A stretch of 64,000 bases of DNA, taken from assembly GCA_948146395.1 (NCBI GenBank), contig OX411559.1, forward strand, positions 25,250,010-25,314,009. Direction: 5' to 3'. Every line of letters begins with the position of its first letter. The stretch's first letter is position 1. The notes below the pieces were generated by a model that ran no database searches, was not told the origin of the DNA, and was given only the letters and a program-made list of their open reading frames with translations. The position numbers were made by a program, and so were the translations under genes. The DNA is from Fragum whitleyi (Eukaryota > Mollusca > Bivalvia > Cardiida > Cardiidae). Of this stretch, positions 22,395-32,662 are shown one piece after another.

Positions 22395-23413
22395 CCCTGT
22401 GGTACTTCAGCATGACGCTTTTGATGTAACTGTCTTAATCGACGTCACCATTGCGAAACGTTGATCGAACTTCAGTAATCCCTTTTAAACTCAGAAAAAG
22501 ATGCCGGAAGTTCACCTTCTTCAACCCACTTTACATATGTATAGATATTTTGTGAAAAAATATATTTCAATGTCAAAAAACTTTTTGAAGAGTATTTATA
22601 ATCGGTAAGCGACTTATGTTTTATCTTTAGGAGTTCTTTATTTTTATTCAAATACAGCCAATCTTGCTCAAGCGACCACGTCTATTAAGCGACCTTTCTT
22701 TTTTCTTGAGCGACCGTTTCAAACCCCCCTTCTTTAAATCAAAATATCTTAAAAAGAAGATATAAATGGTCTAAAACAATGTAAATGAATTATTTGTAAT
22801 TAAAAATCATTAGAATCGTCTTATTGAGGTGATCCTTTTGAGTTTTAATAACATATCATTAAATAAAATATTCAGAAATTCGCATTAACATACATATTCA
22901 ATTTAAATAATGTTTCTTACTAATAACAACAAAATGTGTCCTTTGCGACCATTCTCTTTAACGACCGCTTTAAGGTGGTCTCGAAAGTGGCCGCGTTATA
23001 CACATTTTCTTGTGTTTACTTTACGGAGTTCCAAGGAGGTCACTTACTGGATGACGTTTGACATTCTTTTAAAATCATTAATTGTTTGACCCTTCCTACA
23101 TGTACACATACATATTTAATGGCCTCGTTACACTACAATACCATTTTTCGAGCTAGCACATGTGTAAAAAGACACGAATTAGTAGCATTTTAACAAACCC
23201 GAAAGGTTTTCGTGTTAAAAAATGAAGTTTAATTTCATAATCGTAAGTTAATTTTAGCTTTCCTGAAAAGATTTTGGAAAGGATTTTAGTATAAAACAGA
23301 AGTTATATTCTATGATCGTTAGTTGTCGTTGTTGATTATTCCTTTATTATTTATTCATTTATTTATTTATTTATTTATTTATTTATTCATTCATTTATTT
23401 ATTTATTTATTTA
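22395..23413 (+). repeat. Direct duplication, copy 1 (about 1,019 bp)
   Basis: Starts 'ccctgtggtacttcagcatg' and ends inside an ATTT microsatellite. It is repeated at 23889-24907 at an offset of 1,494 bp with no difference that I can see by eye. It contains a copy of repeat R5 (22665-23000) and a block (acggagttccaaggaggtcac) related to the MITE at 32401. Confidence 0.85.
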
Positions 23414-23888
23414 TAAGACACCCCCTATCACAAATTCTGGTGTCGATTTCCAATCGAAAAAAATTCAGGGGGTGTCTAGTAATCATATTTTTCGCTACCC
23501 AGGCCAATAAAAGTACGAATATCTTCGCTTTATGTGGATCTTTTGTCGAGAAATTTGGGATGTGTGTAGAGAATACATAAATGCTCTTAGACAAACACAA
23601 ACAATGAAGAATAGTCAGGTTGTTTGACAAAAAATTAATGACAAACCTAAAAATCGAGCAAAGTTACTCACTCCTAGGGCTAGAACTCGCTCATTTTGCT
23701 TAGTTGTTACCCTCCCATTTTATTTCCTAAAAGAAGAACCATTTATCTCGACAGTGATACTAAAAGTTGAAATGAAAATGATCATTTTGGTTTACAAATC
23801 AGTCAAAAACTTGCCCCACCGTTAGTTCCGTATCGAAAAAATCGATCAGGTGTCCACGAACCTTCTGGTGTCGGCGTGGCACGTTATA
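23414..23888 (+). mobile_element. Half of the centre plus right arm of the long-inverted-repeat element
   Basis: 23414-23505 repeats the palindromic centre (acaccccctatcacaaattc ... cgctacccaggcc) and 23506-23895 is the inverted copy of 21890-22280. Together with 21885-22394 it supplies the two halves of one element, now separated by the duplicated segment. Confidence 0.7.
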
Positions 23889-24907
23889 CCCTGTGGTACT
23901 TCAGCATGACGCTTTTGATGTAACTGTCTTAATCGACGTCACCATTGCGAAACGTTGATCGAACTTCAGTAATCCCTTTTAAACTCAGAAAAAGATGCCG
24001 GAAGTTCACCTTCTTCAACCCACTTTACATATGTATAGATATTTTGTGAAAAAATATATTTCAATGTCAAAAAACTTTTTGAAGAGTATTTATAATCGGT
24101 AAGCGACTTATGTTTTATCTTTAGGAGTTCTTTATTTTTATTCAAATACAGCCAATCTTGCTCAAGCGACCACGTCTATTAAGCGACCTTTCTTTTTTCT
24201 TGAGCGACCGTTTCAAACCCCCCTTCTTTAAATCAAAATATCTTAAAAAGAAGATATAAATGGTCTAAAACAATGTAAATGAATTATTTGTAATTAAAAA
24301 TCATTAGAATCGTCTTATTGAGGTGATCCTTTTGAGTTTTAATAACATATCATTAAATAAAATATTCAGAAATTCGCATTAACATACATATTCAATTTAA
24401 ATAATGTTTCTTACTAATAACAACAAAATGTGTCCTTTGCGACCATTCTCTTTAACGACCGCTTTAAGGTGGTCTCGAAAGTGGCCGCGTTATACACATT
24501 TTCTTGTGTTTACTTTACGGAGTTCCAAGGAGGTCACTTACTGGATGACGTTTGACATTCTTTTAAAATCATTAATTGTTTGACCCTTCCTACATGTACA
24601 CATACATATTTAATGGCCTCGTTACACTACAATACCATTTTTCGAGCTAGCACATGTGTAAAAAGACACGAATTAGTAGCATTTTAACAAACCCGAAAGG
24701 TTTTCGTGTTAAAAAATGAAGTTTAATTTCATAATCGTAAGTTAATTTTAGCTTTCCTGAAAAGATTTTGGAAAGGATTTTAGTATAAAACAGAAGTTAT
24801 ATTCTATGATCGTTAGTTGTCGTTGTTGATTATTCCTTTATTATTTATTCATTTATTTATTTATTTATTTATTTATTTATTCATTCATTTATTTATTTAT
24901 TTATTTA
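23889..24907 (+). repeat. Direct duplication, copy 2
   Basis: Same sequence as 22395-23413 as far as I can read, with the trailing ATTT microsatellite extended to 25049. Confidence 0.85.
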
Positions 24908-24916
24908 TTTATCTAT

Positions 24917-24999
<83 letters not shown>

Positions 25000-25002
25000 T
25001 TC

Positions 25003-25046
<44 letters not shown>

Positions 25047-25049
25047 TTT
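24835..25049 (+). repeat. (ATTT)n microsatellite, about 215 bp
   Basis: Tetranucleotide repeat with a few ATTC and ATCT interruptions. The open frames of Leu/Ile/Tyr/Phe in this stretch are artefacts of the repeat. A shorter version closes copy 1 of the duplication at 23343-23413. Confidence 0.95.
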
Positions 25050-25974
25050 TGTGTGTGTTTTGTTATCTTATACATTATATATGACAATACAATACAGACA
25101 CAAAAAAATATTTGAGCCTGGGCATGGCATTTCTAACAATTAAAAATGGGTGCCAAGCAAAGACTCTGGCCAGCCTGTCCATCTGTAGAGTGTGAACATG
25201 GTCTTCACTTTGCGCTTTCTAGAAAGGGAAGGTCCAATAGTGACTTCAGAAAGTCAGGCAAACCTCTGATTATACTAGGTGGCAGTCAAGGTTGGTTAAT
25301 GTTTGCCAAATTGTTAGAAATGTCACGCACAAGCTTATTTGATGTTTGCAGGAAAATGTCAAATTTCAAGTTTTTTGGTTTTTAATATTTCATAAAGTTA
25401 CAATCTGATTTAATTTAATGCCCCTATACTTTTTTTGTAAAATTTCAGAGACATAGAATATGTATTTTTTTTCAATCTTTTTTATATTTTATTTTATTGG
25501 GGGTGTGTTTTAAAAAGACTACCATTTTTCATGCACATGTTCGTAAAAATTATATTTTAATTCAATTTTCTACTGATAAATAGTGAAGTCAAATACTGTT
25601 CTTAAAATTCTAACACGAAATTATAAAATGTATATTTCCCTACCTGGCAATTAAAAGAAAAAGAAAATTTAAAAGTTGCACCTTTCACTATCGTTGAGTA
25701 ACTGTTTTCATTCTGACGGACATACTCTGTGTGAGATTTTAACTTACAATTAGAAACATCGTAAAGTTGACATATTGAGTAATGTTTTGTTTAAAACAAA
25801 TGCCACAAAAATTGTTCACAAATTCATTTGAATCATACAGATCATTTAAGGTAGTGTACCCAAAATAGTTCAACAACGTTTTGGAAGTGATGAACTTTAA
25901 CAGTGTTAACCGAGGTTTCCTAATGATTCCTTACATTTTTTGTTATTACACATAGCTGGTGTCCGTCTGTTCAG
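25050..25974 (+). other. Non-coding sequence with one unexplained open frame
   Basis: An ATG-initiated frame at 25146-25385 (MGAKQRLWPACPSVECEHGL...) is open for 79 codons but has no recognisable domain, no convincing splice context and lies next to the microsatellite. I leave it uncalled. Confidence 0.25.
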
Positions 25975-26146
25975 TAGAAAATTACGCAGAGTCTTCTTTA
26001 AGTCTTGTAATAAATCATCGATAATTTCGTACAATTTGGACGAAAATCGCGATATTGTATTACCTTCCTTCAATTTCATTAAAAACTCGCTCTACGCACC
26101 CATTCAATATCATTTCAAAATCATTCAAATGTCAAGTTTCTAACTG
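25975..26146 (+). mobile_element. Foldback family FB-D, right-half fragment ending 24 bp before an exon
   Basis: 'acaatttggacgaaaatcgcgatatt', 'ttaccttccttcaatttcattaaaaactcgctc' and 'cattcaatatcatttcaaaatcattc' match the right half of FB-D. The following exon acceptor is at 26168-26169. Confidence 0.6.
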
Positions 26147-26169
26147 CTTTCTCGTATATCTATAGATAG

Positions 26170-26439
26170 GGTTGACTATATGTGTCACGGATGGCAGTCA
26201 GCGTATCAACAGTTTTGGACGCTTTGGTGTATTGGATGGTAAAATGTGCCAGTCTACTCATAGATCGTTTACAATTTATACAGCCAGTCTAATGACATGC
26301 GCAACTTGGTGTCTTGCGAACAGTAACTGTCGAAGTTTCTTTTACGGCAATATATCGGGGAACTGTTATGGCTGTCGATATGTTTCAAACGGGTATGACT
26401 TATGGACAGAACAGGGAACGATTTATTACATACGAACAG
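26170..26439 (+). CDS. Second PAN/Apple-like domain exon
   Basis: 270-nt exon between tatagatag|gg and cgaacag|gtacac, phase 1 at both ends. It encodes LTICVTDGSQRINSFGRFGV and, further on, TCATWCLANSNCRSFFYGNI, SGNCYGC and GTIYYIR. The C-x3-C-x5-C-x3-F-F-Y spacing and the closing YYIR strand match the PAN pattern of the exon at 1007-1325. It would add a second extracellular binding module upstream of the SRCR domain. Fragments of repeat FB-D lie 24 bp before and about 20 bp after the exon. The acceptor could instead be after 'tatag' at 26165; the phase of the neighbours favours 26170. Confidence 0.7.
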
Positions 26440-26459
26440 GTACACAGTCATGTTTTACA

Positions 26460-26590
26460 GTTACTGACATCGTGAAATTGACTGTTGTTCTGATCAAACC
26501 ATTCCAAATGGCTGACTCAGCGCTCCATTCATTCATTCAAAACACTCACTCAAACCATTCAAAAACGGTCAAATTTACTAAAAAATGATA
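26460..26590 (-). mobile_element. Foldback family FB-D, internal fragment
   Basis: 'tgacatcgtgaaattgac', 'tgactcagcgctccattcattcattcaaaacactcactcaaaccattcaaaaacg' blocks match FB-D interiors at 40540-40610 and 51003-51060. Confidence 0.5.
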
Positions 26591-26627
26591 AGACCAACAA
26601 CTTCATTTAAACTAAAATTCGGTTTAT

Positions 26628-26905
26628 AAAATCCACGATTGCACTGACATTATTGAATTCAGTAAGCGTATAAATAGGTTCGCGAAGACATATAAAGCTA
26701 TTCATAGAATTTGTATGAATATTTTTTTAAACGGAGGTAAAAATATAGCTAATTTTGTTCATTTTGAACAAAATTAGCGATATTGTATACCTCCCTTTAT
26801 GTTCACTCAAAACTTGCTCCACACTCTCAATCCAAAATCATTCAAATATCGTTCCAAAATTAATCATATTGTCAATTTCACGATGTTCTTAAAACATGTA
26901 TTATT
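26628..26905 (+). mobile_element. Foldback family FB-D, right half
   Basis: Runs from 'cacgattgcactgacattattg' through a hairpin (gctaattttgttcattttgaacaaaattagc) and 'acctccctttatgttcactcaaaacttgctcc' to 'gtcaatttcacgatgtt', the FB-D right terminus. Confidence 0.7.
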
Positions 26906-27179
26906 GTAGTTTTGGACCCTTCCAAGCATAAACCGATTGCTGGCCACTATGAAAATTTTAGGCTAAATCCTCGATTCGTCTCAATCACAACTTATAAAAA
27001 AGTTTAGTTACGGTGTTTATGTAACCAACAAGCAATTGTAAGAATTGAAAGGACAGGGTGTATAAACCACGTGACTTTTTCGAAAAGGAGGAGAGGAAAA
27101 TCGCTCACTTCAGACGATTTTACAATTTGCGTGTTTCGAACTTTGGATAACTAATTCTGTAAAATCAAGGATGTTTTGT

Positions 27180-27530
27180 TGTGAAGTGTGAACTTGGAAG
27201 TGTGAAGTGTGAATTTTGAAGTGTGAACCTTGAAGAGTGAAATGTGAAGTGTGAACTGTGAAGTTGAAATTTTTCAAAGTTGCCATATATAATAACTTCC
27301 CAGTTTACAGTTCACATTTCACATTTCCCACTTCAAACTTCACACTTCATGCTTCACACTTCATACTTCACACTTCAAAGTTCATACTTCACACTTCAAA
27401 GTTCACACCTCAAAGTTCACACTTCACGTTTCACACTTCACAGTTCACACTTCAAACTTCACATTTCATAGTTCAAACTTCACAATTCAATATCATATGT
27501 TTGAAGTTTGAAGCGTGAAGTGTGAATAAA
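27180..27530. repeat. Inverted minisatellite built from about 10-mers (GTGTGAAGT / ACTTCACAC)
   Basis: 27185-27265 is made of 'gtgtgaa' and 'gaagtgtgaa' units on the plus strand. After a 35-bp spacer, 27300-27490 is made of the complementary 'cttcacac' units, and 27503-27523 turns back to 'gaagtgtgaa'. The array can fold into a very long hairpin. Open frames of His/Phe/Thr/Ser here are artefacts of the repeat. Confidence 0.85.
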
Positions 27531-27724
27531 AGAAGTCACCACCGGTCTTTCGTACTTCCGTGGTCGTAGGGTGCTGAAATAGTCCCTAAAAAATTCAACC
27601 CCATTTACAAGTGTGTATGTAAAAAAATCCAATACATCATGATCTGGTTTAAAGGGGATATTTCGAGAGACATCAGCACCCTACAACCACGGAAGTACTT
27701 GGCTAGGTGACCTTACACCTGCTG

Positions 27725-27800
27725 TTGCTGTTATTGTTGTTATTATTATTATTATTATTGTTGTTCTTCTTCTTCTTCTTCTTCTTCTTCCCCTTCTTCT
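27725..27800 (+). repeat. Compound (GTT/ATT/CTT)n microsatellite
   Basis: GTT, ATT and CTT trinucleotide runs follow each other. Low complexity. Confidence 0.9.
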
Positions 27801-27954
27801 TCATTTTTTTACTTTTTTGTATCCTTCTTTTACATGATGTCAAATCGAAACAGTCGGAAAAGCTATATTTGATCTTAAGCTATCCAATCATCTAATTGGT
27901 TTCAGGTTAAGCCCTAACGCATATCTTTGTCAAAATAATTAAATGTCTGATCTA

Positions 27955-28032
27955 AGAGAAACCGCATTTGTCAACGATTTGTGAACTGTTTTCCTATTTT
28001 CAGATAAAAGTGTAGTCTTAAATTCATATTAA
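27955..28032 (+). pseudogene. Vestigial duplicate of the first SRCR exon
   Basis: 'gagaaaccgcatttgtcaacgatttgtga' followed by 'ctattttcag|ataaaagtgtagtctta' closely parallels 'gagaaacagcattttt...ggtcaacgttttgtga' and 'ctttttcag|ataacaatgtggtctta' at 28660-28748. In phase 1 this copy reads KSVVLNSY and then stops at TAA (28030-28032). It is therefore a decayed tandem copy of the exon and part of its upstream intron. Confidence 0.6.
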
Positions 28033-28066
28033 CCGGACTATTTTATTTTTGTTTGTTGCTTGTATC

Positions 28067-28248
28067 GGTGTTAACACCCCTTTCATCGTTATTGCAGTGA
28101 TATCGCGGCGACTGACGCACCTATCAATAGTTTTTAATTGTTTCTCATGCCAGTACATTTACAAAATTTCTTTCCAGCCGCCAGCTCCTCATCCCACTTA
28201 GACGTACTACTGATCATACACCCATTGGTGGGAGACAAATTACTCTAG
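28067..28248 (-). mobile_element. tRNA-derived SINE, family 1, body and tail fragment
   Basis: Read on minus: 'cccaccaatgggtg', 'ggctggaaagaaattt', 'ggtgcgtcagtcgccgcgatat' and 'gatgaaaggggtgtt' parallel the body and tail of the SINE at 17444-17732. The tRNA-like head is missing. Confidence 0.65.
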
Positions 28249-28257
28249 TCACATTGA

Positions 28258-28565
28258 CTTTTATCCTAAAACTATGCAAATATCCGTGTGATAACATCCC
28301 ATATAATATTTTTCATGATATCACATAGTTATTTTTAGAACAATGATATAATGCGGTTATTTTCAGAAACTTGCATTTCAGTAAGAAACATCGACGAAAA
28401 CAAGACAAATAGAGGATATAAAACATAATACGTACTAAGTGTTTTGTATGAAAAAAATATCTAACTCGGTTGTGAGAATTGATAATTGTCTCGGCAAGGC
28501 CTCGACAATTTTCAATTCTCCCAACCTCATTAGATATTTTTTTCATATAATACACTAATTACGTA
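28258..28565 (+). mobile_element. Palindromic element family FB-A, copy 2
   Basis: 'ttatcctaaaactatgcaaatatccgtgtgataacatccc' opens it; the hairpin pairs 'ggttgtgagaattgataattgtctcgg' with 'cctcgacaattttcaattctcccaacctc'. Confidence 0.75.
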
Positions 28566-28728
28566 TTATATATATATCAAATATCGAATGACAGTTGGCC
28601 GAGTCGTGGTTCCAAGTTGACATCCCAATGATCTACCGCCGAGCCGGGCTCGGCTTTTTTCTACGAGAAACAGCATTTTTGATATCTTAGAGCATGGTCA
28701 ACGTTTTGTGAGTTTTTCCCTTTTTCAG

Positions 28729-28788
28729 ATAACAATGTGGTCTTAGCTACAAAGATCCCGGAATATAGTGGTATTGGACTGACTTTAG
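28729..28788 (+). CDS. SRCR domain, exon 1 of 3 (N-terminal strand)
   Basis: 60-nt exon after a good acceptor (tccctttttcag|at) and before a good donor (tttag|gtgaga), phase 1 in and out. It encodes NNVVLATKIPEYSGIGLTL, which matches the beginning of an SRCR domain (VRLV.....EGRVE/L pattern). It joins without frame loss to the next exon at 30235 to give ...GLTL-V-WHEMKWGTICNDNW. Short exons of this kind are only recognisable from the domain context. A decayed duplicate lies 0.7 kb upstream. Confidence 0.7.
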
Positions 28789-28984
28789 GTGAGAAACACT
28801 CCTCAAATATTCATTTCTCGAACACCAGAGATAACCCATTTTTCTTTCATTGGTTCACCAATGTATATTTTCATTTCTTTTTCTGTTCCAAGTCCTTTGT
28901 TTCATGAACCCTAAACAACGGGTTTGAATATTTGGACTATTAAGCGTCATGCAGACTTGACCAGCCCCCGTCATAAAAGCCAAC

Positions 28985-29112
28985 TCTGCGTTCAGGATTA
29001 CAAAAAAGTGCAAATAGTTTGCCAATTATACCCTGCTTTGCACATAAGTGCACGTACAGAGCGGGGTATAAATTGCTAACTGTTTGTACTGTGTTGTCAT
29101 CCTGAAAGCAGG
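28985..29112. mobile_element. Foldback element, family FB-E, copy 2
   Basis: 'gttcaggattacaaaaaagtgcaaatag' pairs with 'ctgtttgtactgtgttgtcatcctgaa'; the inner 'ataccctgctttgcacataagtgcacg' pairs with 'cagagcggggtat'. Same design as 19405-19535. Confidence 0.6.
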
Positions 29113-29700
29113 GACGGTGATAAAAAAGGGGGAAATAATTCTTATGATATGCTTCAGGTCTACATGTAAGAGAAGTAATTCATTTTCCGTAGGCGGCCAT
29201 TATAACATATTTGTTCATAGCTCAGTCCAAGAGTTTGCGAAAATGGCCAAACTTTCATTAAATTGAGGGCCATTCATTCTCAAAGGAAATTAAATAAAAA
29301 TAAATATGGCATGATTCCTTTACTCTACGACTTTTTGGGCCATTTATGAGATGTCTCTCACCACGCAGCTGTTTCTACCGGCCCCTCATAGAAATATACC
29401 CCTGTTTTAAAAATAGATATTTGACTGGAAGAATGGTTTAAATTGTTTATTATTTCAATAGCATTACAACAATAGTTTATAAAGAAAGAAAAATGTTCAA
29501 ATAATTTTGAATTTCAATAATATTGACCAATCAGAGATCACCTTAAACTTTTGTTTATATGGACCGGAGTTTCAATAAAGATTTGTGACAGATCGTGACA
29601 TATCGCGGGATATTGAATTACTTCAACTATGCCTTCATTGGTGCAGTAAATTTAAAACAAAAATGCGTTTCACGAACTGCACTCTTCTAACCAATCACAC
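29113..29700 (+). repeat. Dispersed repeat R7, copy 1
   Basis: 'aattcattttccgtaggc', 'catagctcag', 'tccaagag', 'attgagggcc', 'tctacgact', 'ggcccctc' and 'gaccaatcagagatcacctt' recur in order at 60130-60640. About 500 bp, non-coding, moderately diverged. Confidence 0.65.
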
Positions 29701-30234
29701 CTTAAATAAATGTTTTAAAGTACGTATATGTTTGTAGCTTTAATGAATTCTTAGACTTGTTCCAGATAAAACGATATAGCAGACTCCAAAAAGAGGGCGA
29801 GTGTTAGTGTGTTGGTTCTAGGACACAGTTTGCCTTGTCTACTAGCAAATTGTCAGCTTTGCTTGGCTTAAGTTTACTTAAAGAAATTGGAAAGTCCCAA
29901 AGTTCAAATGAGTACAAACTGCCTCTTGCAACTTAACCACTAAATCGAATTTTTTCACACTCACGGTTGTACAGTGTATTGGAATGTGGATTTCCAAGAA
30001 TGGCACATGTGTTCACAGTAATGATTTAGCTTGACCAGTTTTTCACTATGCACACTACATTGTAAGGTCACTTGGGTGAACTTTATTCTTATAAGAACTC
30101 ACTCGAAAGTATGCTTTTTAACTCCTTGCTTTATTTAAACCCTGAATTTGTATCAAATATTTCTTAAAAGGAAGTTTACTAAAATATCTATGCTCTGCTA
30201 GCTTTCAGTTCTTTCAGTACTTTGATTTTTTCAG
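29701..30234 (+). other. Intron between SRCR exons 1 and 2, unique part
   Basis: No repeat or exon recognised. Confidence 0.35.
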
Positions 30235-30346
30235 TGTGGCATGAAATGAAGTGGGGGACTATTTGTAACGACAACTGGGAAACTGGTGATCTGCATTACA
30301 CACCGAACAATATCAAGGTCCTCTGTAAAACCATTGGATACTCTGG
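30235..30346 (+). CDS. SRCR domain, exon 2 of 3 (core WGTIC segment)
   Basis: 112-nt exon between gattttttcag|tg and tctgg|gtaaga, phase 1 in and phase 2 out. It encodes VWHEMKWGTICNDNWETGDL, HYTPNNIKVLCKTIGYSG. The WGTICNDNW motif with the following VLC...GYSG is the hallmark of scavenger receptor cysteine-rich domains (WGTVCDDGW and C..LGY.G in the consensus). This gives the first two cysteines of a group-A-like domain. Element FB-A copy 3 begins about 9 bp after the exon. Confidence 0.85.
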
Positions 30347-30354
30347 GTAAGAGT

Positions 30355-30665
30355 CAAATTTATCTCATAACTATACAGAAATCCGTGTGATAACATCCCA
30401 TATGTAAATTTTTATGATATCACATGGATATTTTTATAACTGTGACATAATGCGATTATTATAAGAAACTTGTATTTCTGTTAGAAACATCGACGAAGAC
30501 TAGGCAAATAGAGGTTATAAGATAGATTTAAAACGCACTAAGTGTTTTGTATGAAAAAAATTCTTACTCGGATGTGGGAATTGATAATTGTCTCGGCAGA
30601 GCCTCGACAATTATCGATTCCCCCAATCTCGTTAGATATTTTTTCATACAAAACACTAGGTACGT
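30355..30665 (+). mobile_element. Palindromic element family FB-A, copy 3
   Basis: 'ttatctcataactatacagaaatccgtgtgataacatccc' opens it; the hairpin pairs 'ggatgtgggaattgataattgtctcgg' with 'cctcgacaattatcgattcccccaatctc'; ends 'caaaacactaggtacg'. It starts less than 10 bp from the donor of the preceding SRCR exon. Confidence 0.75.
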
Positions 30666-31225
30666 ATAAATAAATATCTAACCAAAAGGTAAAATCAAGT
30701 CTTATAACTCAGAAGCGTGGTCACAGTGTATAACCGTACAGACCCGAAATCGGAAGTGACAAGCGTCTGTACGGATAATACACTAGTTGCATATAAACAA
30801 GATGAAGGTACTTTTTTTTCGAAGCACTTTGGTCAATATATATTTGCTTTTTTAAAAATCAGTTTTAAGCGCTCGTTGTGGAAATGGCTTAACTTTTATA
30901 TATTTGTCTTGAATGAAAACGTGCTGTGACTTAAATCTAGTATCACATGATGGCCACATCATCATTCTTTGATATCCAAACGGTTGAATCGCCCGGTAAT
31001 ACAATTGGACTGAAACATTTACCCTTAAATAGCATGCCTATGTTTAATGTAACTATATAGTAAGTGCAAACTCTACTATATCACTAGTGATATTTCACGA
31101 AATTAGGTCCTTAACTAGTTACGGGCGAGCTTTTAATAACGTCAACTCTGTGTAGGTTAAGTACGATGTAAATTGTTGTTTTCTTAATTCAAACGAGATC
31201 CTCATGGATCACGATAAATTGTGTC
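30666..31225 (+). other. Intron sequence with an uncalled open frame
   Basis: A 70-codon frame at 30717-30929 begins VTVYNRTDPKSEVTSVCTDN. A possible acceptor (gtcacag|tg) precedes it, but the SRCR domain is complete without it and I see no clear donor. I leave it unassigned. Confidence 0.25.
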
Positions 31226-31229
31226 AAAA

Positions 31230-32085
31230 TCATTGAACTTTTCTTCTACATTTGCAAGGACAAATCTGTATGTCGGGCAAGTTAACAGACTACTGCTAGT
31301 ACCAAATGGCCCAAATGTTTTGATACTTGGTCAGAATGATTGTCTTAAACATTCCTCTAACAAGCTCGAAATTGGGTCTATTGGGGCAAAAAAACTAGGT
31401 CGCAGGGTCATATTTAAGAAAAAACTTGTGTGCACTCTAAGAGACGATGTTATTTTAAATGTTTTAACTTGTATCATATAATTTGTCTCTATAAGCGCTC
31501 GGACAAGAAATTTTGCCAAGTTGGGTCGAAAACTAGATCGCTGAGTCAAGTCTTTGAAATTTTAGTGTGCACTCTAGAGATTATATTTTTATATTTTTTG
31601 CCCGAAATGTATTGAACTTTGATCAGAATTATTGTATCTATCAGCCCTCGATCAAGTTCGAAATTGTTTCTTTGTTGTCAAAAGCTAGGTCACGGGTGTC
31701 AAATGTTAGACAAACATTGATTGCATTCTAAAGGCCATATTTTGGTCCTAATGTCTTGAAGCTTGGCCAAAACGTTTGTCTTTATTTGCCCTCGGAAAGT
31801 TCGAAATTGAGTCAGGTGGGGGCAATTCAAGTGATCAAACTTAGAAAAGCCGTGTGTGCAAGTTTGGTTAAAGTCCTGTCGAAAACTAGATTGTAAGGTT
31901 AATTTTTGAAGAAAAAATACTCGTGTGCACCCTAAAGGCATCATTTTAGTTCAAATGTCTTGAAATTGTCAAATTTATCGTTTATGTTAATCAGAAGCAA
32001 ACTTCAAAACTGGGTAAAATTTAGTAAAAACTAGACCACAGTGCGAAATCTTTGTAAAGCACTATTAGTATTTTTTAGGTTTACT
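31230..32085 (+). repeat. Degenerate tandem repeat, about 150-bp unit, five to six units
   Basis: 'aaactaggtcgcagggtca', 'aaactagatcgctgagtca', 'aaagctaggtcacgggtgtca' and 'aaactagattgtaagg' recur at about 31390, 31530, 31680 and 31873. Each is followed by 'gtgtgcactctaa' and preceded by 'ttcgaaattgggtc'. The spacing is 140-195 bp. This type of repeat is common in bivalve DNA (inference). Confidence 0.7.
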
Positions 32086-32400
32086 GTAGCATACTTTGAA
32101 ATAAATATCCCGGGTTTGCACTTTAGGGCAATGACCCTATTGTTTTTACCTTAATTTGCGTTTACAAGGTAGACAGCGAAATAATAATCAAAATGCTGTA
32201 TAATTTAATATACAGCCGACTACGTCTTCGTTCTTTTGATGTGGAAATTTGAAAATAGCAAGTGTCTCTACAGCTTATACGCCACTTGTAAAAAGCATCA
32301 ATCATTCTGTATTCTAAGTCTTTATCGAAACTCAGACGATGATTTATGCTGCCAACTGTATTATGAAGTAAAAATGGAATAAATAAATATATCTCAATAT

Positions 32401-32662
32401 GTGACCCGTCAAGCGAAAAGGGGTCATCTGGGTAGTGCGTAAAGTGTCGACCCTTGTCAGACTGCGCGGATTGCGCAGACAGACTAGGGTCGAAACTTTT
32501 TGCACTATACTAATTTTCTAAACATAGAATAATCAACCCATTTCCCCGTGAAAGATTTTTTTTGAAACGCGACCTTTAGATGGCATGTTCTAGAACCAAT
32601 CTCTTTTTCAAATATTTATTTCACGAAGTTCCAAGGTGGTTCCTTTTCGCGTGACGGGTCAC
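32401..32662. mobile_element. Complete MITE-like element with GTGACCCGTCA terminal inverted repeats
   Basis: 262 bp. The left end 'gtgacccgtcaagcgaaaag' and right end 'cttttcgcgtgacgggtcac' are inverted repeats with one mismatch. It is flanked by AT-rich 'atat' on both sides, possibly a short target duplication. The second copy is at the window start. Non-coding. Confidence 0.8.

Noticed and set aside
24817..25143. Leu/Ile/Tyr/Phe-rich open frame resembling a membrane protein
   Set aside because: It is a translation of the (ATTT)n microsatellite.
27180..27530. CRISPR-like array of regularly spaced short repeats
   Set aside because: The words are contiguous without unique spacers and the DNA is eukaryotic; it is a minisatellite.
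30717..30929. Extra exon between SRCR exons 2 and 3
   Set aside because: SRCR exons 2 and 3 join in phase 2 to give a complete domain; this frame has no clear donor and would disrupt it.
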